Assembly: GCF_964355755.1 (NCBI RefSeq)
Contig: NC_092679.1
Coordinates: 5,828,001-5,892,000, forward strand
Origin: Antedon mediterranea
Lineage: Eukaryota; Echinodermata; Crinoidea; Comatulida; Antedonidae
Direction: 5' to 3'
Length of the DNA: 64,000 nt
Program-made: the position numbers and the translations under genes
Shown: positions 49,176 to 60,800 of the stretch, piece by piece
Position numbering within the stretch: the stretch's first letter is position 1
Layout of the letters: each line of letters starts with the position of its first letter
The notes under the pieces: generated by a model
Told to the model about the DNA's origin: nothing
Database searches by the model: none
Seen by the model: the letters and a program-made list of their open reading frames with translations, nothing else

Positions 49176-51185
49176 ATATGATAATTGTATAATCAACATT
49201 GATAAGGTTTGACAAATAATGGATTTACCAGTAGTACACAAGGGCAACAAATGAAGTGAAGACATCATGTTCAAGAGGACAATAAACCCCGTCAGCCATG
49301 TTGTTTAATCATGCTAAAATTATTTAAGAACATATTGAACTTTTAGTATTTGAAATTTTGGTTCAGTAATTTGAAGATAAGGTTTATACACACATTATAC
49401 ACTTGTCTATATAGTTTAGTCAAGTTATGAACACCACATAAATTTGAGGTGCAGTTCATACTGAATAAGAATGGAAAATTAGAGTGCCTGGGACAACCTT
49501 CAGTAATCAAATACTGTATCTGCATCACTTTATAACATGTATGTCTTGCTATTTTCTCACATAGATGCTGTAATCAAATACCTAACTTTTTTATAATCTG
49601 TATGTTTTGCTAGCTTCCCACATAGATAATTAATCAAACCTGCATCACTCAATATTTGATCCGTGTTTTGCTATAGGAGAATTGATTGTTAATTGGTGTA
49701 TTAGTCTTTAATTATATTGTAATTTCTTGTAATGTATTATTGAAATGAAAGGAGATATGGGGCTTCAAAATAGCAAATGGCGGCCATTTTGAATTTATGC
49801 TAATTAGCCCACTTCCCAATGTCCGGTTTTGGTAAACTTGGATATGATGTTCATTTGGATCATATCAACCAGACAAAAAAAACTCTGTTGCAATTTGTTC
49901 TAGGTTACCCTATTTTTTACTTATCGATGGACTAAAAGAACTTTCAGCAAAAACAATTTGAAACTTATTATCGTAGTATAGTTATTATAATGATAATGAT
50001 ATATAAATTAATGTTTCGTACCCGCAGTTTGTAAATGTGTTTCGCATTAGCCTAATAAATCGCACTGTACAGCAACGCAAGAATCCGAGTCTGTCTTTAC
50101 GTTTCTTTTTAAATCATAACTTGTAGCTTGATTGGTACTGTACTACCGTTTTTTAGAATATAAATCTTATCTGAAATACTAATCGAAAATAAAAATCAGA
50201 AATGCAACTCTTTACAAATTATTTTATTCGTCGCTGATACGAAATCAGGAAATGACATAGGCCTATTGATCGATTTTGGATGAGTCATTCCATTGGAACC
50301 ACAACACGTATTGGCCATATTCATGCTCGATCAAAAGGCAGTAGGCCTAACGAGGTAAGTTCTAGTACAATAATATTGTAGTGATAATTACGGGGAACAA
50401 TACTTATGATAGGCTAGCTACATTAGCCAATAAATTAAAATATTATCATGGTCTCCTGATGGAGGTAGCTTTAGGTCTATAGTATACCACATTAATTTAT
50501 TTTTATTTAATCTATTTATTAGTCTATAGACAAGTTCTTTTGTCCATTCAAGTAATTCACAAAAATGTTAAATTCCCGTTTTTCATGTACTGCATATTAT
50601 TATAAGCACGAAGAAATTAACTAATAATTCATCCATATCATGATAAGCAAAGCATTGAAGCTCACTCATGCATATAAAGTACGTAGCGATAAGCATAGTA
50701 ACAGTAAACAACCAGTCTTACCTGGTGCTTAGCCGGCAGGCTGAATTGGTTTACGCCGATTAAACTCTCTTTCCTCCCGTGAAAGCTGTCAATTGCAATG
50801 ACAAACAATTTGATAATAGGCCTAGGATAGGTAAGCAATGTTATTATAAGAAATATTCTTAGTCTTCTCAGTACGTCTACGTCAACTGCAATCATTTACG
50901 TTGTTTTCTCGTTCTCTGTCTGGTATGTACTGAAACGCAATCAAGCAAGTGACACGTTGTTTTTATCAGGTGCCAAATTCCTTGCCAGACACCTTTTGTT
51001 AACATGTTGTGGGGTTTTTTTTGGGTGAAACAGCGTAGTTTTATTATTATGCACCTATTCAGGCCTTATAAAAAATGATATTAATGCTTTAAATAATCTT
51101 TATTTTGACATCAGAATAGACACTGATTTTGAAATGAAAAATACAAACTAAAAATTTAATTTACAGAAATTATTTCAATTATCAG
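49176..51185. other. Receptor 3' UTR, spacer and possible 5' UTR exon of TIR paralogue 2
   Basis: No coding exon is recognised. The 3' UTR is homologous to 32400-33000, with aataaa near 50054. At 50281-50355 a block ending acgaggtaagt is conserved with 33181-33251; its donor-like end and conservation suggest a non-coding first exon of the ARM-TIR-SAM genes. A segment gcaaatggcggccattttga lies at 49773. Confidence 0.55.
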
Positions 51186-51505
51186 TCGTGCATTCCTCCA
51201 CAACAAATGATTACCTGTTTTCTTTCATATTGATCAAGTCACTGTGATATGGGTTGCAGCTCAAGTCGTGCATTCCTCCACAACAAATGATTACCTGTTT
51301 TCTTTCATATTGATCAAGTCACTGTGATATGGGTTGCAGCTCAAGTCGTGCATTCCTCCACAACAAATGATTACCTGTTTTCTTTCATATTGATCAAGTC
51401 ACTGTGATATGGGTTGCAGCTCAAGTCGTGCATTCCTCCACAACAAATGATTACCTGTTTTCTTTCATATTGATCAAGTCACTGTGATATGGGTTGCGGC
51501 TCAAG
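51186..51505 (+). promoter_or_regulatory. 80-bp tandem repeat that copies the start codon (three upstream ORFs)
   Basis: Four copies of an exactly 80-bp unit starting tcgtgcattcctccacaaca. Each unit ends with a copy of the N-terminal coding start, atgggttgc(a/g)gctcaag. Copies 1-3 put ATGs at 51249, 51329 and 51409, each opening a 13-codon frame MGCSSSRAFLHNK followed by TGA. Copy 4 supplies the real start at 51489 (MGCGSS). If transcribed as one leader, three identical upstream ORFs precede the gene; if the repeats lie upstream of the transcription start they are silent. Confidence 0.85.
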
Positions 51506-54500
51506 TCTACAGAAGAATAGTGTAGTATTTACAGAAAACGAAATTGTAAAAGGCAAAAGCATGGAAAAAAACAACCAAACAACTGAGAAAAATCCAAAAA
51601 CAATAGAAAAAGAAAAGCAGCAAAATGGCGATTCAAAGAATGTTTATGATACTGAGGATGCGAAAGATGAGAAAGAAAATTCTCAACAAAAAAGCGAAAA
51701 AAAAGAAGAGGAACTCAAAGATCAGGATGACAATTCAGATGAGAATGATTTGGACATGGACGTTAAGTTGTACGAGTTGACGATACGACAACAGAATGTT
51801 GACGTGAAACCTGAATCACAAGAAGCGTTAGATAATTGCAAATCAGAAATAACTCGGGCAATGGAATTTCTTCAAAATGTGGTTGATTTTAAAAATGAAC
51901 AGATTTTAATAAGCATTGAAGTGATCAAAAAAAGTTATTCAAAGTGGACTAAATACCGACCACTTCTTGGCCAGCACTTGTGTAATGTTGGATTTCCAAG
52001 TTTATTTACAAAATATTGGATTGAATTAAACAAATTGGATTTATTTGATCAGGAAAATGTAGTAGAGCTGAAAGTGTTTAAAGCGATGAATTTAGTAGCA
52101 TGGAATTATTCTGATGCTTCAGTCGCTATCTGCGAAGAGCTTGGAAAAGCTGGTGCTGTACCGCTACTACTCTCAAGCTTCACACAGAACGAACTTTTAC
52201 CCGATGTCATAACGAACCCTGTTATTATTCATGTCAAAAGTAGTCTGGGTATTTTGAATAACATGGTGCGGCTTTTTCCTGACAATATTCAGATTTTGCG
52301 TGACAACGACGCTGTCAAAAAACTTCTTGATTACTCATCAGTCAAATTTTTAATTCTAAAAGCGAATTGTTTCATTATTTTGTCTTTTTTAATCACGGAC
52401 GATGAAGTCAGTTTATTGGAGAACATGGGAACGGCTGTTGGCTTTATTATCAACCTTCTTACAACCTCGTTGACATCCGGTAAAGCACGAGGTTACAGTA
52501 CTTCAGAAATTCTTCTAGCTTTGAACAATCTTGCGGGTAATGATGAAAACAAAGTTAAGATAGTGGTGAGTAATGGACTTGCTCAGTTAGACAGAGGACT
52601 TAAAAAAAATGCAAAGTCAATACTTATTTTGTCGTCCATGCTTTGTTGGAAACTGGCTTTCATTCAAGAAAACCGAGTAAAAATGCGAAAGGAACAGAGT
52701 CTTATAGACGGTAAGAATACTTGTGTAGTGTGCAGTTCTGTACTTTACTTAAATACCAAGCCATAGCCAGGATTTTTGTGTTTCTTTTTTTAACATAAGA
52801 AGCATAAATCTTCAGAATCTACACTCCCGCTGCTAGTTTGAAAAGTGCATTTCAGGAAAAACCTTTGGCTATGGGCTTGTATATTTAAAAAGACCAAGCA
52901 TGCCAAGTATTATATTTTAATTGTTGAAAACATTTATTGAAATTAAAAACAAATTCAATTTTTTTACAGGATTGAAAAGGCTAAAGAATTCTGAAAGCCA
53001 TAAACTGAAAGCAACATGTGCTGGTGCACTATGGGAAATATTCGAGGGCCAACCTGAAGAACAATTAAGTGAGGATTCTCCTGTTCTTACTTTGTCACAG
53101 AAGCATGTGATGCTCAGCTACCAATGGGATGTCCAGCCAAGAATTATCCAATTGAAGCAGAAACTTCAAAATGCTGGTTACAATGTTTGGATGGATATTG
53201 ACCAAATGGGTAACTATCTTACAGAATAGGTTCTGTTGTGATATTACAGAATAGGTATCTTATAGAATGGGTTCCGTATCTTATAGAATGGATTCTGTAT
53301 CTTACAGAATGGTTTTGTATCTTACAGAATGGTTTTGTATCTTATTGAATAGGTTCTGTATCTTACAGAATAGGTTCTGTATCTTACAGAATGGTTCTGT
53401 ATCTTACAGAATGATTTTGTATCTTACGGAATAGGTTCTATATCTTACAGAATAGGTTCTGTATCTTACAGAATGGTTCTGTATCTTACAGAATGATTTT
53501 GTATCTTACGGAATAGGTTATGTATCTTACAGAATGGTTTTGTATCTTACAGAATGGTTTTGTATTACATGGAATTGGTTCTGTATCTTACAGAATAGGT
53601 TTCATATCTTACAGTATAGGTTCTGTATCTTAAAGAATGGTTTTGTATCTTACAAAATGGTTTTGTATTATATGGAATTGGTTCTGTATCTTACAGAATA
53701 GGTTTCATATCTTACAGTATAGGTTCCGTATCTTAAAGAATGGTTTTGTATCTTACAGAATGGTTTTGTATCTTACAGAATGGTTTTGTATCTTACAGAA
53801 TGGTTTTGTATTATATGGAATTGGTTCTGTATCTTACAGAATAGGTTTCATATCTTACAGTATAGGTTCCGTATCTTAAAGAATGGTTTTGTATCTTACA
53901 GAATGGTTTTGTATTATATGGAATTGGTTCTGTATCTTACAGAATAGGTTTCATATCTTACAGAATAGGTTCCGTATCTTACAGAATGATTTTGTATCTT
54001 ACAGAATGGTTTTGTATTATATGGAATTGGTTCTGTATCTTACAGAATGGTTTTGTATCTTACAGTATAGGTTCCGTATCTTAAAGAATGGTTTTGTATC
54101 TTACAGAATGGTTTTGTATTATATGGAATTGGTTCTGTATCTTACAGAATAGGTTCTATGTATAGTACTGTACTGTATATATTTTTCTGTGAAGGTACAC
54201 TCGGTGACTAGTTATAATAATCATTTATGCAACACTATTTCATGTTTTTATCATTATAGAAGGTGACATACTAGGTGCTATGGCTGATGCCGTTGAAAAT
54301 GCTGCAGTCATTTTAACCTGCATTTCTAAGAAGTACAAAGACAGTACAAGTTGTAGAACAGGTACTGTTGTGTCTTTAAAGTACAATTTCTTTCATATCT
54401 GCATTAAGCCATTAAACTATTTCATTTGCATTTTTTTATATTTTCACAAATGTTAACTTTTAATTAATTTACAGAAGCCACATATGCTTACAAGCAAAAC

Positions 54501-55304
54501 AAGGCAATTATCCCTTTGATTGTTGAGCAGGGCTACGTGGCCGACGGGTGGCTTGGCGCCCTAATAGGTACCCTTATCTACTTCCCCATGTTTGATGACT
54601 CAAAATTAGAAACGGAGATCAATCGAATCGTAAGCGAGATTGGTGATAGAGGTAAAATGCAGAAAGGGCAGCAAACAGAACATACAGGTAGTCTTTAAAT
54701 TATTTAACATGTGCTTATGTTGTATAGTTTTTGGTCAGGATTAGGTGATAAATATAGCGGCATCTATGCTTTATTGTCTCCCACTATTTAATTTTTTCGT
54801 GTTGGGTCCTCTAAAAATCTAAGCTTGGATTATCAAAGTATGCTTCACAAATAATCCGAATCTGCTGAATGGCTTTTCTTTTCCTCAGAAATTATTCCTG
54901 TCGCAACTTCAATAGTGAAGTGTGGTAAAGACTCAACTGATAGTCCTTTCATCTCGGCTGCAAAGGTAGCAGTGGCTGAAATGGTATCAATGACTATAAC
55001 ACCACCAACAGCTGCAAAGACATCAATGACAGCACCGACAACAATTGCTGCAAATAATACGACAAATATAGCTGGCTGGACGACTTCTGATGTCGAGAAG
55101 TGGTTGAAAAAGGTTAAACTTGAAGAATGCCGCTCTGCAATGGAGAATGTTGATGGCGACATTCTGATTCAGATGTACAAGATGTCAAAGGATGCACCAG
55201 AGTTTTTCTACTCAAGGCTGGAAAGAGATTTTGATATGACACATTTGCTGCAGGTACTGAAGTTTAAAAGTGCATTGGAGAAACTTATATGTCCAGGAAG
55301 CTGA
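51489..55304 (+). CDS. ARM-TIR-SAM protein, paralogue 2 (predicted membrane-tethered TIR NADase-like)
   Basis: Five exons (51489-52710, 52970-53209, 54260-54361, 54475-54687, 54889-55304) give 730 aa with the same five-exon, phase-1 structure as paralogue 1. The start MGCGSSLQK has Gly2, Cys3 and Ser6, a classic dual acylation signal. A charged Glu/Lys-rich linker (about 10-95) precedes the armadillo-like region (about 110-435: LGKAGAVPLLLSSF, LGILNNMVRLF, ILLALNNLAG, AGALWEIFEG). The TIR domain (about 455-570) has VMLSYQWDVQPRI, GYNVWMDIDQM and Glu522 in CRTEATYAYKQNK, split by an intron, at the SARM1 catalytic position. A Thr/Ala-rich linker (about 600-652) leads to a SAM-like domain (about 654-725: WTTSDVEKWLKKVKLEE). 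Paralogue 1 has a shorter linker. NADase activity is inference. The N-terminal start is repeated three times upstream. Confidence 0.87.
53215..54170. repeat. Intronic 20-22-bp repeat of (gtatcttacagaatggtttt)
   Basis: About 45 copies in intron 2 of ARM-TIR-SAM 2, with a higher-order unit of about 120 bp in the second half (53630-54150). Most copies contain cttacag, so the intron carries dozens of splice-acceptor-like AGs between the TIR exons. The array starts within 10 bp of the exon 2 donor. Confidence 0.9.
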
Positions 55305-56658
55305 ATGTAGGCAAAATGGAACAAACCATTGCTTAATAGGGTATATATATATGTGCTCACATTACTTTTAAATATACATCAGATCAATAGAATGCCTTTG
55401 TACGTAATAGTTCAATCCTTACTTGATCTTGAAAGGCTTGTTTGTCTACAAGAGAAACTGGGATTTACTATGATGTGATCCACAGCACTACAAATCCTTC
55501 TTTTTTTTTAAGTTGACCTGCTCGGAAGAGGTGTGCTGTACGACTTTTTGTAGAATCCAACTTTGTGTTCAAATTCTTGCATGGTCTTCTTGCTGGTCAA
55601 TTCTGATCATATCCTGAAATGTTATGTATAAGAAAATGAGGCACCCGAGAGTAAATTAATGGAAGTGTGTCGCCAATATTGACCCTGCAAAACTTTTACA
55701 TACAATAAATGGCAAAACTTTTACATATACAGTGTATGGCAACATCTTTATATGGAAATAAACTTTGAGATGATGATTAAATACACATATACCAAAATAT
55801 GTTTCTATAACATTTATTTCACAAAACTTTTTTTTCCAACTAATTAAAAAAAATTTAAACTAATCAATGGTTTGTCTATTCTAAAATAAAGGTTATACTG
55901 GAGTAACAGAAAATATTGTCTTTATTATGAAATCTTTTAAAACATGATGAAAACAAAATGAAAATGTAATAGTCAGCCTCCAAATTGAATGAATGTGTAA
56001 TTAATTTTGACTAATTTTAACCATGATTGAGATTCTCCACTGTATCTAGGGAAAATCAACATCATGTACAGTACCCTATATAATCATTACACTGTCAATG
56101 TAATAATATACAAATAACGATTGTTTAAAAGTGCGTACTATTGCACGCCATGTGACCCACATTCGTCCAATCAAATGACAGGAATTTTTTTAGGTGTTAT
56201 ATGAAACTAATTATTGAGTACTGTATATAGAGTTAGAGTTTAGTCTTTATTGATCCAGTTCAGGAAATTACATACATATATATAGGCCTATTATTGTATT
56301 TAATGTTATAAAAAAAATATATGATTTCTAAACTAAATATCTATAATATATATACGAATTTATGTTTACAAATAAATATCTAATAATGTAAATATAGAAA
56401 AGAATATAAAGTAACATAATATCAAAATATCTAACTTTCACCACAAAAAGATGCATGATGCATAATTATGTTCTGCTTATGAATGTCAGCACTGTATCGC
56501 CACAGTATCAGAGGCAAATTCAGTAATCAATCATGGATAGATACTATGATACAGACATCACGTGTGATGCTGTATTACAAAAAAAATACAGGAAACTGAA
56601 ATTTTATGAATGCTGATTTATACAGCTTTTTCTCCTTAAAATGTGTTGATGTCATCAT

Positions 56659-56822
56659 AAAGCCGATTTTCCACTAGGCGAATTTGTTCGCGCGAATCGA
56701 AGGCGTCGGCTAATACGCATGCGTAGAGAAGGATTTGGAAGATGTAAACATAAATACACATGCGTACAAGCTGGCGCTTTCGATTCGCACGAAATTCGCC
56801 TAGTGGAAAATAGGCTTTAGAG
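56659..56822. mobile_element. Short MITE
   Basis: Inverted ends aaagccgattttccactagg and cctagtggaaaataggcttt. Inner parts gcgaatcgaaggcg and cgctttcgattcgc, and gcatgcgta and catgcgtac, also pair. About 160 bp in total. Confidence 0.85.
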
Positions 56823-57215
56823 AGGTTAAAATCATTAAAAATATGTTTATTCTAAATCTTTTGTATGGAAGATTAAAACTGCAACATGACAACTGCATAC
56901 CATAGTAAGTTACTGCTTTTTAAAATAATTCTAAAATAGAAAGCTGAAATGGGGGTGCCTGTGTCAACCACACACTTAATATTCAACTGTTCATCAGATA
57001 TTAAAATATTAATATTAACATATTTGTGTAAACATGCTGCTGCTGTCTGACTAAAACAAAACAAATTCTTCTGTTTTTTCCTTTGCTTTTCACTACTAAT
57101 ACAGTACATTTAGAGACAAACCAGCTTTTCATTTTCAACCCAAATGGCAAAGCTATATTTATGCTGTTATGGTACATGGTATCTGCTTTAATTTCCATCG
57201 AAAAATTTTTTTTAG

Positions 57216-57590
57216 GGTGTACTGGTACTGCTGGACAGTACATCTCATCCGCTCTTCATACCAATGGTGCCGTTTACAAGTTCGGAACCCACAATATACA
57301 AACCAAAAATAAAATATATATTTGTGTAGCTGGTACTCCTGTACAGTACATCTCTTCACTCTTGATACCAATGGTGCCGTTTACAAATTCAAAACCCACA
57401 ATATACAAACCAAAAATAAAATATCATATATTTGTGTAGCTGGTACTGCTGTACAGTACATCTCTTCACTCTTGATACCAATTGTGCCGTTTACAAATTC
57501 GGAACCCACAATATATAAACCAAAAATAAAATATCATATATTTGTGTACCTGGCACTGCTGAACAGTACAACTTGCCCACTCATGATAAA
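57216..57590. repeat. About 113-bp tandem repeat, 3.3 copies
   Basis: Units contain tgtagctggtactgctgtac, agtacatctcttcactc, gtgccgtttacaa and acccacaatatacaaacc. Copies diverge by about 10 percent. Confidence 0.85.
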
Positions 57591-57730
57591 AAAAGTGCAT
57601 TTTATGAGTAATAAAAATAGTAGTAATAATTACCCGTAATATACAAATGTAAAATACTATTTGGTTTTGGTATTCCTACCAAGAACCACCTACAGTACAA
57701 CATGAGATTTAAGACTCATTGAAAATAAAA

Positions 57731-57815
57731 CAGCTACTGAACACCCTGATTTTGTTTGCTTTCCTATGAGTTGATTATTTTCAGTAACCAGCATAGTAAT
57801 TATGCGAACATAAGT
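57731..57815 (-). pseudogene. Partial tandem duplicate of the terminal PLAC exon
   Basis: The block agctac(t)gaacaccctgatt, tttcctatgagttgatt and agtaaccagcatagtaatta at 57731-57815 repeats the end of the terminal exon and the sequence after it (57841-57945). It lacks the cysteine-coding middle (the segment around tcggtacatgtctgac), so it is a broken copy of the gene's 3' end. Confidence 0.75.
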
Positions 57816-57864
57816 CATACAGACCCAGTAAAAATAAAACAGCTACTAAACACCCTGATTTGGT

Positions 57865-60800
57865 TTACTTTCCTATGAGTTGATTGTTGTCGGTACATGT
57901 CTGACAACAGTAACCAGCATAGTAATTATGTGAACATAAATGAGCAAGCAGAATAAGATTACAGTTGGCGAACTCTGGTTGGTCTCTACATACAGGATTT
58001 ACAACACCACCTTTAAAAAAAATTGAAAAATCATTTTAACATTTCAAACTTATTACTGTAAAGCCTCTAAGCATTATCAACCTCGGCCATTGGATCAAAC
58101 ACTATTAATTTTATTTTATTTTATTCCATCGAAACCAACAGCAATAATTACCGCCACTAACAGGTTTGATACAGACAAAGCCAGGACTGAAAGCACCTTG
58201 ATTGGTCCTAACATTGATCAAGGGCATCTCTCGTCCAGTGCCCACCTTGACCAGAGGAAAGGCATGAGCCAATACGTCTGAGGCAGATACTAGATGCAGC
58301 TATGATCAGCGCTGTTGTTTTTTATCCTACCAGGTAGGCCTACCCACTTGTAAATCTGGATGGAGGGACGCAATTGCCTAAAGACTATCAAACAAGTGCC
58401 TAGCAAATATGATAGTGTATGACATCATCTGGTCCATATATGGGCACATCATATTTTTTTGTCACATAAAGTTTGATAGTGTAGACAGACCTTAAGCACA
58501 CATAATTTGACGAGAATTGATCTCGAACTCGTGATCCCGATACACACTTATCTGACACAAGAAATTTAACTGACCTGTTATCTTGACCTGGGCAGACCTC
58601 CTCTGAGAGCTCCTATTATTGGATGCTGTACAGGTATAAAGACCAGCATCAGTTTCTTTGGCATCTAAAATTTTGGTATAAAATTTGGAAAATTAAACAT
58701 TGTAAAAATTCACTCTTGTACTCCTCATGGACATGTCGTTGATGTGGAGAGGGGGGGGGAGGGGGCAGGAATGGATGCTGAAGAGTGGTTACTATTTATT
58801 AGTAATAATAAAGTATTATAACATCTTGATTTGCCTTCAATTTAGTGCTGAAAAAGATTTCCTCGGATGACGATAGAAAATTTCACTTGTAAGTCCGATT
58901 TTTGCTTGTGTAAAATTATATATTAACATTTTTTTTACAGTATATTAAAATTGATTAAAAATTCACCTGAAATAACTAGATTGCCATTTGGCCAGATTTT
59001 GTATCGTTCAAGTTGTGGAAGTTGAATGCTGTTCTTTGTCCAGCGAATCACTGGCTTTGGTGACCCTGTACTCGTACAACTAAGCGTGATCTTATCACCA
59101 ACGCTACGGGTCATATCACGTGGTGGGCTGATTATTTCAACATCGGCTATAAAATAACATGATTTCAGGTTGAATTATATATATATAGATATTTGTATTT
59201 TTTTCATTTTTGTAACTTTTTTCTATAATGCATTTGTTGGGTTCATCTATCAAAAGTGGAAGTCAATTTATTGTTATGTTTCTTATTTTAAACAGTGACC
59301 ATGCCTTAAAGTTTGTCTACATACTTTGGTACAATTTGTATATTGACTTACATTCATTATACAGTATTTTGTGACGGACTATTCTTGACTGTCTTTATAA
59401 AGGTCTGTTTATGCATTTTCATCTTTTTTTAACTACTCACATAAAATATGTTTTGTGCCTCAAAAGTTTTAACTCTTTTAACAAGCTCCTATCACAAATA
59501 GAATACATTTGTTTTGGATTTTGAAACTAGAAACATACCTTCAACAACCAGCGTATAGCGTGTTCGCTGTATAATACCAACGTACGTTCTACCAATGCAC
59601 TCATAACTACCGGAATCATCTAACTGGATGTTTCTAAGGACGAGAGTGTTATCCTGAAGTTGTAATATGTAGGGGTCATTAACCGGTAAAGGTTCCCTTC
59701 CACGTGTCCACTCAACCGTAGCATCATCAAAACCAGTTGTACACTCCAAACGAACGAGGGAGCCTTCTACAGCTGTCACTGTCTGATGGTTTGATTTCTC
59801 TCCTAAAAAATATTGTTTAATGTTAATTTTGATAAACACCAAAACCAAACACCTAAAATCTCATAAATAAACAGAAACCAGAATGTGCTGTGAAAAAACA
59901 AATTTTTAAGGAAAATCATCGATTATCAGTGTACTTACTGTTTACATGGATCAGTCTTTCTGTTTGTATGCAATAAGAGAACGTAGACAAAAAATTTAAC
60001 AAAAAAGAGTAGGCAAATTGTTAACGTTATGTAAATTTATTCTTATCGTCAGCCTGTGAACAAATGAGGTTGTTGCTAACTAGCAGGCATACTTTTTGCA
60101 CAAAGTTGAAATTTGTAAAAAGTCAAGCAATTAGATTAAGTATTATGCTAAATTAAAACAAAATAAAATTCTTAAAATCTTACTATGTACAACAACTTGC
60201 AGAGAGTGCGTGATTTGCCTGCCAATGCCATTATCAGCTACGCATGTGTAAGTCCCTATGTCATCTTCCTTTGTTGGGAAGATACTCAGAACACCACTAG
60301 CCTTTACTTCCAGACGTCTGTTATTTAAATTTTCTGCCAATCTACCATCCTTATACCATGTGATGGTTGGTGATGGCTGGCCAGTGACTGTACATGACAG
60401 TTTAAGTGCTGTACCTCTCAGAACCTTTTGATCATAAGGTACAGAGGTAAATTTAGGTGCTTCAGTATCTGCAAAAAAAAAGATTAAAACTGGATTCAGC
60501 CCTTTGTACATAAATAACATGTAATAAGTCGGGAGATCAAAGTTGCTACAAGTTGTAAAAATTTATGCAGATGTGAAAATGGTACAGTATTAGAGACAAT
60601 CTTGATCCTAGCCAGTTTGGACAACTTATGAGGTCATAATTGTGAACCCTTTTACATACCTGGGCAACCTATGTAGTCACTCCTTTCAGCCATATTCACG
60701 CCATCTGGGCAGCAGCCATAGTAGGATTGATCACAGCTTATAAATGTTGTTGTCTCATCCTCAATAGTTGTAGGTGATGGGGCTGGCCGTGTTGTTGACC

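Larger units (their letters stand above)
55305..57864. other. Convergent intergenic region
   Basis: Between the TIR gene and the papilin-like gene. It has aataaa signals near 55703 and 55757 for the TIR gene, AT-rich sequence, a fragment near 56140-56215 shared in inverted form with 1775-1850 (catttgatt, gtgacccac/gtgggtcac), a MITE and the tandem repeats listed separately. No coding exon is recognised. Confidence 0.6.
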
